Below, in pieces: positions 25,771 to 34,945 of a stretch of 43,395 nt of DNA. Source of the stretch: an uncultured Sulfurovum sp. (GTDB taxonomy: Bacteria; Campylobacterota; Campylobacteria; Campylobacterales; Sulfurovaceae); NCBI GenBank assembly GCA_902727895.1, contig CACVAP010000022.1, forward strand, positions 1 to 43,395, given 5' to 3'. Made by a program: the position numbers and the translations under genes. How positions within the stretch are numbered: the stretch's first letter is position 1; each line of letters starts with the position of its first letter. Under the pieces are notes generated by a model. That model was given only the letters and a program-made list of their open reading frames with translations. It was not told where the DNA came from and made no database searches.

Positions 25771-25987
25771 CTAAAGTCGCTTCCATCGTTTTGTATTCAT
25801 CAAAATCTTTGGTCATTGTTTTATCAATGGCACTGTGTAGTCTGCTTTTTTTCGTATCTTCCAAGGTCTTAGCATAAAGACTTATGGCTTCTCGTATGAT
25901 ATCACTTCGTTTTTTATGAAATCGTTTTGAAAGGTTATTTAAAGTAGCTTCTAATTCACTATCAAGTCTAACTGTAGCAACCATCAT
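25751..25987 (-). CDS. Ribbon-helix-helix antitoxin of MazF-like toxin
   Basis: This 78-residue protein starts with a ribbon-helix-helix domain, VATVRLDSELEATLNNLSKR then KKRSDIIREAISLYAK. The C-terminal half is charged and should bind the toxin. It is the antitoxin and probable autorepressor of the pair. Tandem ATG codons at 25987 and 25984 follow an AAAGGAT site, and either could be used. Confidence 0.85.
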   Translation of the reverse strand: MMVATVRLDSELEATLNNLSKRFHKKRSDIIREAISLYAKTLEDTKKSRLHSAIDKTMTKDFDEYKTMEATLVDGITK

Positions 25988-25999
25988 TAATCCTTTTTG

Positions 26000-26017
26000 T
26001 ATTGTTGTATTACAATA
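26000..26017 (-). promoter_or_regulatory. Inverted repeat before the RHH-MazF operon
   Basis: TATTGT and ACAATA pair across six bases just upstream of the antitoxin start. Position suggests an antitoxin-binding operator. The motif TTGTAATAC is shared with the DinJ operator candidate at 8675-8698, which may be chance in AT-rich DNA. Confidence 0.4.
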
Positions 26018-26208
26018 TTATAGTTTACTTTGGTTTATGTTAGATTAATGAGAAAAAGAGTCCATAGAACGCATCAATATCTTTTTTATAGAAAGGGAGA
26101 CAGGTTGTGTAAAAGATGCTTTTATGGCTTATTTGTCATCTTTATGATTTTTTACTATTGCTACCATTGTTATTTTTTAAGGTGGCGACTGACTCCTATA
26201 TCTCCTAT

Positions 26209-26242
26209 CCCCCCCAAAAAAAAACCTATTATATGCTATAAT
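26209..26242 (+). promoter_or_regulatory. C7-A9 tract ahead of a TATAAT box
   Basis: Seven C then nine A (26209-26224) are followed by TATAAT at 26237-26242, 28 bases before the lipoprotein start. The tract covers the expected -35 region and no TTGACA-like box is seen, so length changes in the tract could change promoter strength. Confidence 0.4.
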
Positions 26243-26269
26243 AACTAATCTAAAAACAAAAGGATTCAT

Positions 26270-26980
26270 GTGAAAAAAATAGTAATAATTGGGATGCTTG
26301 GTCTTGCTTTTTTGTCAACGGGGTGTACAAAAACACCTGCTCTAACATACATTGAAAAAGCTAATAGTATACCCAAGTTAAATACGCTAAGCACTAGAGA
26401 GGTTGGGGAAAACCTTTACTTAAAACAGGGAAACATGTCTTATTATGTTGAATTAACAACTCCACCCGAAGAGTTAAAGTCAACAAGTTTTAATCCGTGG
26501 TGGTTATTGGGTGGACCAGCTGGATTAGGGGTTATGCTTTTAACTTCAGACTCAAATGAAGACAAACTTAAATCACTCACTTTAAGAAATTGGAAAAATA
26601 CTAATTGGAACATGATTTGTAATCAAGATAACGACTGCTTAGTAGATAAAAACAATGATAATCATTTTACTCACAGTGGAAACTATCCAGATGGAGAATT
26701 GAACAAACTGGAAAAAAGTATTGCTTATGTTAAAAAATCAATTATACACCCTGACTCTTTTAAATACGTAGCTTTGTATCAAGGGAAAGTAGGAAATAAA
26801 ATAAAGGTTTCATATAGGGAGTTTATAGAAAACATGGCACGTCCATCTTTTACCCAAGATATTGAGTATGATTTAAAGCCAAATGAATTAACAACCATAG
26901 GATTTAAAGGTCTAAGAATAGATGTAATAGAGGCAACAAATTTACAAGTAACGTACAAGGTTACGAAAGATTATAAATAA
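26270..26980 (+). CDS. Lipoprotein of unknown function
   Basis: This 236-residue protein has a lipoprotein signal with LSTGC, the cysteine at residue 19, so it should be lipid-anchored in the envelope. The start is GTG 26270 with an AAAAGGA site; the overlapping ATG at 26268 runs into a stop at once. The mature part contains a hydrophobic WWLLGGPAGLGVMLLTS stretch near residue 80 that could be a membrane segment, and a Cys-rich NMICNQDNDCLVDKNNDNHF. No family was recognised. Confidence 0.7.
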   Translation: MKKIVIIGMLGLAFLSTGCTKTPALTYIEKANSIPKLNTLSTREVGENLYLKQGNMSYYVELTTPPEELKSTSFNPWWLLGGPAGLGVMLLTSDSNEDKLKSLTLRNWKNTNWNMICNQDNDCLVDKNNDNHFTHSGNYPDGELNKLEKSIAYVKKSIIHPDSFKYVALYQGKVGNKIKVSYREFIENMARPSFTQDIEYDLKPNELTTIGFKGLRIDVIEATNLQVTYKVTKDYK

Positions 26981-27032
26981 AACTGGAAACTAAATCATAC
27001 TGTAACAATGACAAAAAAGGAGAAGAACTTTT

Positions 27033-27302
27033 ATGAAAACAACAAAAAAAATCCCTACCTTTAAAGATGAAAATGAAGAGCGAGAGTTTTGGGAAAATCA
27101 TGATGCCACAGAGTATTTTGATACTTCAAAAGTAAAAATGGTACGTTTCCCTAATTTGAAAAAAACAACCAAAAGTATCTCTATTCGCTTACCTGTTGAT
27201 ATGCTCGATGAGTTAAAAGTGAAAGCCAACAGCATGGATGTACCTTATCAATCATTTATTAAGATGCTTTTACAAGAAGGGCTTATGGCTAAGAAAGTAT
27301 AG
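27033..27302 (+). CDS. Orphan CopG/BrnA-type antitoxin
   Basis: This 89-residue protein has FWENHDATEYFDTSKVKMV, then a ribbon-helix-helix segment, TKSISIRLPVDMLDELKVKA and VPYQSFIKMLL. It belongs to the CopG antitoxins that pair with BrnT-like or RelE-like toxins. The preceding gap of 52 bases holds no toxin and the next gene is a kinase on the other strand, so it is an orphan here. An AAAGGAG site precedes the start. Compare the complete BrnT-BrnA pair at 40723. Confidence 0.85.
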   Translation: MKTTKKIPTFKDENEEREFWENHDATEYFDTSKVKMVRFPNLKKTTKSISIRLPVDMLDELKVKANSMDVPYQSFIKMLLQEGLMAKKV

Positions 27303-27352
27303 GTTTGTTTCATTCCTATATTTGTTTGTTATAGTTTACATTTAAAAAGAGA

Positions 27353-28321
27353 TTAGTTAAACCTCATATCCCTCAAAACCCCTTCCCTCAACCCCTCCGT
27401 ATAAACATTCACCTTCCAATGATTCGGACTCCACCCTTTAATGAAGCGTTGAAAATCTGCCCATGCTACAGCAAACATCGGTCGCCATGCTTTTTCGACA
27501 TCAGCACTGTCTAACTGAGGTTGATAATGTTTTAATGCTTCATCAAGAGCTATAAAATAAGTATCAAGCACCCACACTTCCATGCGTTTACAATCTTTAG
27601 GTTCTATACTACTACTCATAAAAAGTGCCACATCTTTCATGCCACAGCCATGACCTACGTATTGAAAATCCAATCCAGCACATTCTGTTCCCTCTGCATT
27701 AAAACAAAAATTCGCCAACTTCGCATCACCATGAACAATGGTTTGATACTTGTTTTCTTCTAACATACTGTCAATATCTTTAGCGTACTTTTTCAGCTCT
27801 TTGTCTTCCAAAGCTTTTAACTCATCAGGACGGGTACTTATGTGCCAGTAGGTTCCATGCTCCCAAATAAGTTCACTTCTTCTACCCATGAAACATGCAT
27901 GAAAATTCGCCAACCAATGAAGCACAGCTTTTAGATGTTGCTTTTCAGCATTTTCTATGATGCTTGGAAAGCCTGAAGTTGCTAAATCTTCCATTACAAT
28001 CAGCCATTCATTTTCTCTTTGAAAACACTTTAAACCCTGAGGTATTGGGCAACGTTCACTTATGTCTTGGCTAAAGTTTTCGTACCAATTCACTTCAACT
28101 TGATAAGAATGAAGTTTACGTTGATGAGAAAGGTTTGTATTCCACCCACGAGGATGTTCGGAAGTTTTAGGAAGTTGCACATGTTTAACAATGATCCTTC
28201 TCTTGGAAAAAGTCAAACGAACCAACTCACCATAACCACTCCATAAAGTTTGGATGACTTCAACAGTAGAGAGTTTTCCTAAGTCAAGTTCTTTACCAAT
28301 CTTTTTATATAAAGGATTAAT
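27353..28321 (-). CDS. Aminoglycoside/choline kinase-like phosphotransferase, apparent ATT start
   Basis: This protein kinase-like small-molecule kinase has IVHGDAKLANF (catalytic loop HGD at about residues 197-199) and GLDFQYVG (metal-binding aspartate at about 218), as in EcKinase and APH families. The usual start codons only allow TTG 28225, which removes the conserved opening. In frame upstream, 32 more codons give KKIGKELDLGKLSTV and LWSGYGELVRL, a family-like N-terminus. This extension begins at ATT 28321, six bases after AAGGAG, with a stop just before it. I therefore place the start at ATT, giving about 322 residues. The substrate is unknown. A mutated ATG is the alternative. Confidence 0.75.
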   Translation of the reverse strand: MNPLYKKIGKELDLGKLSTVEVIQTLWSGYGELVRLTFSKRRIIVKHVQLPKTSEHPRGWNTNLSHQRKLHSYQVEVNWYENFSQDISERCPIPQGLKCFQRENEWLIVMEDLATSGFPSIIENAEKQHLKAVLHWLANFHACFMGRRSELIWEHGTYWHISTRPDELKALEDKELKKYAKDIDSMLEENKYQTIVHGDAKLANFCFNAEGTECAGLDFQYVGHGCGMKDVALFMSSSIEPKDCKRMEVWVLDTYFIALDEALKHYQPQLDSADVEKAWRPMFAVAWADFQRFIKGWSPNHWKVNVYTEGLREGVLRDMRFN

Positions 28322-28381
28322 AGCCTACTCCTTTTTCTCTATTATAACTTATATTATTAGATTTTTTAAAGTTGTATAAAC

Positions 28382-28413
28382 TATAATTGTATAGACAATA
28401 GTTGTCTATACAA
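28382..28413 (+). promoter_or_regulatory. TATAAT followed by 27-bp inverted repeat operator
   Basis: TATAAT at 28382-28387 overlaps an inverted repeat, arms TTGTATAGACAA and TTGTCTATACAA, perfect over 12 bp with a TAG spacer (28387-28413). It is 16 bases before the MarR start. A repressor bound here would cover the transcription start, which fits autorepression of the operon. Confidence 0.75.
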
Positions 28414-28429
28414 CTAAATAGGAGAAACA

Positions 28430-28903
28430 ATGTCCTTAGAAGAGCATAATAAAGATGAAAGCTTAGGTTACCATGTACATGTTACAGGCAACCAAATGCG
28501 TAATAACTTCAATGAGTTTTTAAAACCCTATAACATTTACACCGAGCAATTTGCCATGCTCTGTAGTTTAAATGAATATGGAACCAGTACCGTAAGTCAA
28601 CTTGCAGAGTACAACTACAAAGACAAAACAACAGTTTCAAGGTTACTTGACTCGCTGATTAAAAAAGCGTTTATTCTTAGAGAGCCTTCCCCTACTGACA
28701 GGCGTTCTTACCTTATTTCTCTGACAGCTAAAGGTCAAGAACTTTACAATGAAGTGGGTCTCTGCCTAAAAGTATATGAAGCAGAAAAAGAGCAAAGTAT
28801 CTCTCCTGAAGAGAAAGCAATTACCATCAAAGTACTTACCCATCTAAGAGAAATGGACATGCGTAAAAGCATTGAACAACTACGTAAGGATAAAGTATGT
28901 TAA
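28430..28903 (+). CDS. MarR-family regulator of efflux operon 2
   Basis: This 157-residue regulator has a winged helix: VSQLAEYNYKDKTTVSRLLD, then LREPSPTDRRSYLISLT as the wing. It is the first gene of an operon with adaptor, RND pump and TolC, and it overlaps the adaptor gene by seven bases. It probably binds the perfect repeat at 28387-28413 and represses its own operon. The ligand is unknown. It differs from the first operon, where the MarR gene is divergent. Confidence 0.88.
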   Translation: MSLEEHNKDESLGYHVHVTGNQMRNNFNEFLKPYNIYTEQFAMLCSLNEYGTSTVSQLAEYNYKDKTTVSRLLDSLIKKAFILREPSPTDRRSYLISLTAKGQELYNEVGLCLKVYEAEKEQSISPEEKAITIKVLTHLREMDMRKSIEQLRKDKVC

Positions 28904-29946
28904 GAATTTTATTAGTCATGGTTCCACTACTCTTGTGGTCGGAAGCTCCAGCACCTAAAGCATCACTTGTCGAAATGGCACCCCTTACCAAAGGTAAAGT
29001 CAATCGTCTACAAAACTTTGTGGGAACGTTGTACTTTAATCAAAAGTCTAACCTTGCTTCAGAGAGTGCTGGAAAAGTTTTAAAAGTTTATTTTGACAAT
29101 GGAGACACCGTTAAAAAGGGTACGCTTTTGGTCACCCTTGATAGTAGTATATTGGACAAGAACATCATGGCATCAAAAGCTTCACTTAGAGAAGCAGAGG
29201 CAAACTATCGAAAGTCAAATAAAGATTTAAAGCGTTACAAAACACTTTTAGTAGACCAGAGTATTGCCCGTTCAGAGTACGATGCCATTTCTTTTGCAAC
29301 CACAGGATTTAAGTCACGAACCTCTGCCTTACAAGCAGGACTTGATGCACAACGTATTGAGAAAAATAAGAAAAAGATTTATGCGCCCTATGATGGAATC
29401 ATCACTTCAAAAATGGTCGAACTGGGTGAATGGGTTAAAACAGGAGATGCTATTGCACAACTTGTAAACCCCTATGTCGCTGACATTACCGTTAATATTC
29501 CTGAGCAATTTATTCACAGTATCAAAAAAGATGATGCCATAAAAGTCATGGTTGCTAACGAAGCACTTACAGGAAAAGTAAAAGCCATTATCCCCATTGG
29601 TGACAAAAACACCCGTACCTTTCCACTCAAAGTCACTTTAAAAAGTAAGAAGATTCTTTTTGAAGGGATGGAGGTAAGCATTAAACTTCCAAATGCACAG
29701 CTTGACAATGCACTGCTTATTCCTAGAGATGGAGTCATTAAACGCTTTAGACAGCAGATAGTTTTTACCAATGCCGAAGGAAAAGCAATGATGATTCCTG
29801 TGAGTATTGTTGGTTATTTTCAAGATAAAGTTGCCATCGAATCACCCATGCTCAAAGAGGGAATGTCTCTTGTGATTAAAGGGAATGAACGAATTTTTCC
29901 AAATCAGCCCATTAAAGTCACGAATCCACAAGAAACTACTAAATAG
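28897..29946 (+). CDS. Periplasmic adaptor of efflux operon 2
   Basis: This 349-residue membrane-fusion protein has an N-terminal signal (LRILLVMVPLLLWSEA), lipoyl halves (GKVLKVYFDNGDTVKKG and IYAPYDGIITSKMVELGEWV), a helical hairpin, a barrel domain (VNIPEQFIHSIKKDDAIKV) and a C-terminal membrane-proximal domain. It is full length compared with AcrA, unlike the 248-residue adaptor at 16431. It bridges the pump at 29953 and TolC at 33062. Confidence 0.9.
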   Translation: MLRILLVMVPLLLWSEAPAPKASLVEMAPLTKGKVNRLQNFVGTLYFNQKSNLASESAGKVLKVYFDNGDTVKKGTLLVTLDSSILDKNIMASKASLREAEANYRKSNKDLKRYKTLLVDQSIARSEYDAISFATTGFKSRTSALQAGLDAQRIEKNKKKIYAPYDGIITSKMVELGEWVKTGDAIAQLVNPYVADITVNIPEQFIHSIKKDDAIKVMVANEALTGKVKAIIPIGDKNTRTFPLKVTLKSKKILFEGMEVSIKLPNAQLDNALLIPRDGVIKRFRQQIVFTNAEGKAMMIPVSIVGYFQDKVAIESPMLKEGMSLVIKGNERIFPNQPIKVTNPQETTK

Positions 29947-29952
29947 GAATAG

Positions 29953-32900
29953 ATGATGAACCTCATACAATTTTCCATTAAAAATTCCGTTACTGTGATT
30001 GTTTCAGTGCTAATCATACTCCTTTTTGGAATGTTAGCACTTGACAAACTCCCCTACCAACTTACCCCATCGGTAAGCAAACCTGAAATCAAAGTCACCA
30101 CCATTTGGCCAGGGGCAACTCCTTATGAGATAGAGCAAGATATTATAGAGGAGCAAGAAAAAGTACTCAAAAGTCTGAACAATCTACTTACTTATGAGAG
30201 TTCTTCCAAAGACAACTTAGGAGAAATTACCCTTACTTTTAAACTCGGTGTCGATACCAAAGAGATTTTATTAGATGTCTCGAACAAACTCAACGAAGTA
30301 CCAAGCTATCCTGAAAATGTGGAACAACCCATCATTAAAACCTCTCAAGCCAGTCCTGTTATCTGGATGATGTTGCAGACCACTGAGGGCAATAGCAAAC
30401 ACATTGACGAGTATAAAACCTTTTACGAAAATGAAATACGCGCACAAGTAGAACGTGTCGATGGTGTGGCTGAAATCATGCAAATTGGTGGAACGGAACA
30501 AGAAATGCAAATTGTTCTGGACACCAGTAAAATGGCACAATATGGACTTACCATTACAGAAGTAATGCAGACCATTCGCGCTGAAAATGTGGACATCTCA
30601 GCAGGAATCCAAAACGTAGAACGTAAAAGTTACCGTATACGAACCACGGCAAAACTACGAAACATTAAAGACATCGAAAACATCACCCTCTTTTCCAACC
30701 GTGAACAACGCATCTTACTTAAAGATGTAGCGCTGGTCTCTTTTGGCTATGAAGACAAATCAGGAGTGGCAATGTTCTTTGGAGTTGATGGTATGTTTAT
30801 GGGTATTCAACCCACCAGTGATGCCAACATTGTCGCACTTACCAACAAAGTGGAAGAAGTCGTTAACAAGATGAACGATGGACTGCTTGCCAAGCACCAA
30901 CTCAACATCCGTTGGATTTTTGATCAACGTGATTATATTGTGGGTGCTGTTGAGCTTGTTAAAGAAAACATCATTATTGGGGGTGTTTTGGCTGTTATTA
31001 TGCTGATGATTTTCTTACGAAGCATCGCCCCCACAACCGTAGCAGCCCTTGCCATTCCCATTAGTATTGTGGGAACTTTTATTGTTTTAGAGATATTTGG
31101 ACGAAGTCTAAATACCATTTCACTCGCAGGAATTGCTTTTGCTGTAGGAATGCTGGTTGACTCAGCCATTGTGGTACTTGAAAACATTGACCGACACCGT
31201 AAAATGGGAAAATCCCTCTCGGACGCAGCCTACGATGGAACGAATGAAGTTTGGGGTGCATTGATTGCTTCGGCGAGTACGACCATTGCTGTATTTTTAC
31301 CGATTATATTTCTACAAGATGAAGCTGGACAACTTTTTAAAGACATTGCCATTGCTGTTGTTTCATCAGTAGTCTTTTCACTTTTTGTTTCTATTTCGGT
31401 TATTCCAATGTTATGGAAAAAGATTGCCCTTTCCTCCGAAGCCCATAAAGAAAAAAAAACATCTGCCTTAGCCAATTTTGGAACAGCCATTTCAAATGCC
31501 ATTATGTCGGTGGTAAACTTTTCACTTAAAAACATTGCGACCAGAGTCTTTACCATTGTGACTTTGACCACTATCTCTGTTGCTATGATTTTTATACTCT
31601 TTCCAAAAATGGACTACCTACCCAAAGGAAATAAAAACCTTATTTTTAATATTTTGATTCCACCTCCAGGACTCTCTTATAATGAACGAAAAGAGATGGG
31701 AACGTACCTTTTTGATAAAATTGAACCTCACATAAACAAAGAAGTTGATGGATTTCCTCCAATTAACCGTGCTTTTTATGTTAGTTTTGGCGACTTGATT
31801 ATCTTTGGGGGAACCAGTGGTCAAGGAGAACGTGTTGCTGAATTAATTCCACTTTACGCACCCATTGTCAACTCATTGCCAGGGATTTTTGGGGTGACAC
31901 TACAATCAGGTGTTTTTGAATCTGGTGTGGGTGAAGGAAACAGTATTGATATTGATATCTCAGGAGAGTCCATTGAGAGTATTGCCATGGCTGGTGGTAC
32001 GCTTTTTGGTGCTACCATGCAAACCATACAAGGCGCACAAGTGCGCCCAGTTCCTTCCATAGAATTGCTCTATCCTGAAATAAGACTTATCCCAAACCGT
32101 GATGCTCTCTCGGCTCTAGGTATGAGCAGTACGCAATTTGGTCAGACCATTGATGTACTCATGAATGGTCGACAAATCGGCGACTTTCAACAAGATGGTA
32201 AGAAAAAGATAGATTTAATCGTCAAAGCTGATGACACAAAGATTAGAACACCTGAAGACATTTATGATGCACAAATAGCCACCCCAAATGGTTCACTACT
32301 TCCTGTTTCTTCACTCGCTTCCATGGAACGAACAGCAGGGATTAGCGTAATCCGACATTACAACGGAGACCGAACCATTACCCTACAAGTAACCCCTCCA
32401 GCTAACATGACCATTCAAGAAGCAATGGAGATTATAAAAGGGGGAATCCTTCCCAATGTTGAGAAAAGTGGGGCGTTAAAAGATGTCTCTATTAACATTA
32501 GTGGAACAGCCGATAAACTGAGCTTGACCATTGAAATGTTGTCGTTTAACATCATTATGGCATTGATTATTATTTATTTATTGATGTCGGCTCTTTTTGG
32601 AAACTTCATCTATCCCTTAGTCATTATGGCAACCGTTCCTTTGGCAACAGCTGGTGGTTTTGTGGGCTTAGCCCTAACTGATAAATTTTTAGCCCCACAA
32701 CCTTTGGACATTTTGACCATGCTTGGGTTTATTATTCTCATTGGTATTGTCGTGAACAACGCCATTTTGATTGTGCATCAGAGTTTAAACCTCATCCGTA
32801 GTGGTGAGTATGGACATAAAGAAGCTGTGGTTGAAGCCACTAAAAGTAGAATTCGCCCCATTTACATGAGTTCATTAACTTCCATTTTTGGGATGCTACC

Positions 32901-33072
32901 TTTGGTCTTAGCCCCTGGACCAGGAAGTGAATTTTACCGAGGATTGGGTTCTGTTATTACAGGAGGATTGGCATTTTCAACTTTCTTTACCATTTTCATT
33001 ACCCCTGCACTTTTAATGTTCTTTATTAAGATGGAAAAAATACCAAAAAAGGAGAAGCCAAATGAAGACTAA
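29953..33072 (+). CDS. RND multidrug efflux pump (operon 2)
   Basis: The 1039-residue pump has the standard two-repeat RND layout. The fourth-helix motif is GMLVDSAIVVLENI, so the second relay aspartate of AcrB is serine here; a D-to-N or D-to-S variant is common in related pumps. The second half has VVNNAILIVHQSL. The substrate is unknown. Tandem ATGs at 29953 and 29956 are both possible. The TolC start overlaps its stop by 11 bases. Confidence 0.92.
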   Translation: MMNLIQFSIKNSVTVIVSVLIILLFGMLALDKLPYQLTPSVSKPEIKVTTIWPGATPYEIEQDIIEEQEKVLKSLNNLLTYESSSKDNLGEITLTFKLGVDTKEILLDVSNKLNEVPSYPENVEQPIIKTSQASPVIWMMLQTTEGNSKHIDEYKTFYENEIRAQVERVDGVAEIMQIGGTEQEMQIVLDTSKMAQYGLTITEVMQTIRAENVDISAGIQNVERKSYRIRTTAKLRNIKDIENITLFSNREQRILLKDVALVSFGYEDKSGVAMFFGVDGMFMGIQPTSDANIVALTNKVEEVVNKMNDGLLAKHQLNIRWIFDQRDYIVGAVELVKENIIIGGVLAVIMLMIFLRSIAPTTVAALAIPISIVGTFIVLEIFGRSLNTISLAGIAFAVGMLVDSAIVVLENIDRHRKMGKSLSDAAYDGTNEVWGALIASASTTIAVFLPIIFLQDEAGQLFKDIAIAVVSSVVFSLFVSISVIPMLWKKIALSSEAHKEKKTSALANFGTAISNAIMSVVNFSLKNIATRVFTIVTLTTISVAMIFILFPKMDYLPKGNKNLIFNILIPPPGLSYNERKEMGTYLFDKIEPHINKEVDGFPPINRAFYVSFGDLIIFGGTSGQGERVAELIPLYAPIVNSLPGIFGVTLQSGVFESGVGEGNSIDIDISGESIESIAMAGGTLFGATMQTIQGAQVRPVPSIELLYPEIRLIPNRDALSALGMSSTQFGQTIDVLMNGRQIGDFQQDGKKKIDLIVKADDTKIRTPEDIYDAQIATPNGSLLPVSSLASMERTAGISVIRHYNGDRTITLQVTPPANMTIQEAMEIIKGGILPNVEKSGALKDVSINISGTADKLSLTIEMLSFNIIMALIIIYLLMSALFGNFIYPLVIMATVPLATAGGFVGLALTDKFLAPQPLDILTMLGFIILIGIVVNNAILIVHQSLNLIRSGEYGHKEAVVEATKSRIRPIYMSSLTSIFGMLPLVLAPGPGSEFYRGLGSVITGGLAFSTFFTIFITPALLMFFIKMEKIPKKEKPNED

Positions 33073-34318
33073 AGTACTATTACTCTCACTCATAACAGTG
33101 ACCAATCTAATGGCACTCAACATGGATGAAGCTGTAGAAAAAGCCTTAACCGTCAGTCATTCGCTTAAATCACAAGAATATAAAATAAGCACTTCAAAAG
33201 CCAATGAAGCCCTTTTGGATGCTGCCTTTAAACCCAATGTTTCTACCACTTATAACTACGGTAAGCGAAACTTTGAGAACTTTATAAACACCAAAGAAGA
33301 GAGTCTTTTTAATGTCTCGGTAGACTATAATCTCTTCAATGGTTTTTACGACAAGTACAACCTTCAAAGTCAAAAACATCTCACCAATTCGGAACAATGG
33401 GTACTACAGTCAAACATTGCCGACCTAAAACAGCTCACCCGTAAACGTTACCTATCATTGTTACAAGCACTACAAAGTAAAACCGTACAAGATGAAGCTG
33501 TAGCCCTACTAGAGAAACAACTTCAAGATAGTCAAAGCCGTTTAAACCAAGGGATGATTGCCAAGAGTAAGTACCTCAAAGTAAAAGTAGAGTTACAAGG
33601 AAGTCAACAAGCCCAACTCCAAGCAAACAGCAACATCATCAATGCTAAAAATGCACTCTCTTCACTCATGCAAGAAACCATAAATCCTCACGACTTAGAA
33701 GAACCACAAAGCAACCCTATTGCTGAGACTTCTTTTGACAACCTTTATAGCATGAGTCTTGAAAAACGAAGTGAGCTTAAGTATCTTGAAGCACTTAAAA
33801 AGAGTCAAGTGTCAAGCATGACTGCTGTAGACTCTGTCTACTATCCAAAAGTTGGTTTAGCCTTAGACTACAACAAATACGGAGATGAACTCATCCCCAA
33901 CGGTGTCTCTTATGGTGCTTTAGGAACAGTAGAAAATGAAGTTATTGCGAGTGTTCAGATTTCTTATGAACTCTATGGTGGAGGAAAATCTGATAATCAA
34001 AAAATGATACATAAAACCCAAGTACTATCACTAAATGAAGAGATAGAAAAAACAAAGCTGGACATAAAGCTACAACTTCAAGAAGCTCTTGAACAACTGA
34101 AAGTTAGTGAAGGACAGATTGAAGTGGCAAGAGGTTCCATTGTTGAAGCCCAAGAGCATTACCGAATTACTAAGAATCGTTACAGAGAACAGCTCGACAC
34201 AACCACCCAACTTTTAGATGCTAGACTGCTCTTGACAACGGCTCAGAGTAATTTTACTTTGGCTGAGTATTCTTATCAAGATATGGTTGTTAATATTAAG
34301 AGGGTTTTGGGGGAGTAA
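33062..34318 (+). CDS. TolC-family outer membrane efflux protein (operon 2)
   Basis: This 418-residue protein has a signal peptide (VLLLSLITVTNLMAL) and the repeated helical pattern of TolC channels, ending with YSYQDMVVNIKRVLGE. It should form the outer membrane exit for the RND pump. It starts in the end of the pump gene, so translation is coupled. The stretch 33977-34098 is about 92% identical to a broken copy at 35217-35338. Confidence 0.9.
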   Translation: MKTKVLLLSLITVTNLMALNMDEAVEKALTVSHSLKSQEYKISTSKANEALLDAAFKPNVSTTYNYGKRNFENFINTKEESLFNVSVDYNLFNGFYDKYNLQSQKHLTNSEQWVLQSNIADLKQLTRKRYLSLLQALQSKTVQDEAVALLEKQLQDSQSRLNQGMIAKSKYLKVKVELQGSQQAQLQANSNIINAKNALSSLMQETINPHDLEEPQSNPIAETSFDNLYSMSLEKRSELKYLEALKKSQVSSMTAVDSVYYPKVGLALDYNKYGDELIPNGVSYGALGTVENEVIASVQISYELYGGGKSDNQKMIHKTQVLSLNEEIEKTKLDIKLQLQEALEQLKVSEGQIEVARGSIVEAQEHYRITKNRYREQLDTTTQLLDARLLLTTAQSNFTLAEYSYQDMVVNIKRVLGE

Positions 34319-34565
34319 CAATAGGCTTACTTTTTTTTATAAGTTATAATTCAATATTCTACAGGTTAGGAAATCTAGATTCATATATTTTCTTCCCATA
34401 GATTATTGTATCTTTTTTATCATACGTGTTCCCACTGAAAACAGATAGAAACAAGCGAAGAATTATAGAAAACATCATTTTTAGCCAAAAAGTAAAGAGA
34501 ACTTTAGAGTAAAAATATAACAGGTCAAAAACCCATATCTGTTTTTCTAAAATGTTAGACTAAAC

Positions 34566-34584
34566 TACCATCTTATAGACGGTA
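34566..34584 (-). terminator. Weak hairpin after the 34595 gene
   Basis: On the minus strand TACCGTCT and AGATGGTA pair (one G-T pair) across three bases, 11 bases beyond the stop of the leftward gene. A T-containing stretch follows. Confidence 0.4.
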
Positions 34585-34594
34585 ATTGTTTTGT

Positions 34595-34945
34595 TTAAAA
34601 CCAACAATCATCTTCATGAATCCATACCCCTTCACTTAAATATACATAGTTATCACCATTTCCAAAGGTAGGAATACTATCATCTCCGTCTTTTGTATCA
34701 ATCATTCTTAATCTTTCTTCCAGAACTTGAGAAGAAACCCTTTGCCATCTAGTATCATAACCCTCTGATGTTAATGCTTTATATCCAACCTGACCATTGT
34801 TGTTATTATTTGAAATAATAACAATATCTCCTACTTTAGGATTAGGACACTCATTATACATATTTTTTCTCCATGTAACTAAATCACCAGAAGTTAAACC
34901 ACTTGGATCGGCAACCCAATCACCTTCATCTTTTACTATTTTCAT
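34595..34945 (-). CDS. Hypothetical acidic protein
   Basis: This 116-residue protein is not recognised. It is rich in Asp and Asn, with a run of five Asn, and has seven Trp, with short motifs such as DWVADPSGLTSGDLVTWR, KVGDIVIIS and GVWIHEDDCWF. No signal peptide or membrane helix is seen. ATG 34945 has an AAGGAT site; TTG 34948 is just upstream. It stands alone between the second efflux operon and a region of gene remnants. Confidence 0.6.
   Translation of the reverse strand: MKIVKDEGDWVADPSGLTSGDLVTWRKNMYNECPNPKVGDIVIISNNNNNGQVGYKALTSEGYDTRWQRVSSQVLEERLRMIDTKDGDDSIPTFGNGDNYVYLSEGVWIHEDDCWF

Noticed and set aside
26030-26248. 72-codon frame before the lipoprotein
   Set aside because: It includes the C7-A9 tract and the promoter of the lipoprotein and looks like chance coding.
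30953-31200. Loss of a relay aspartate in the second RND pump as a defect
   Set aside because: Asn or Ser at this place is common in working RND pumps of related groups.
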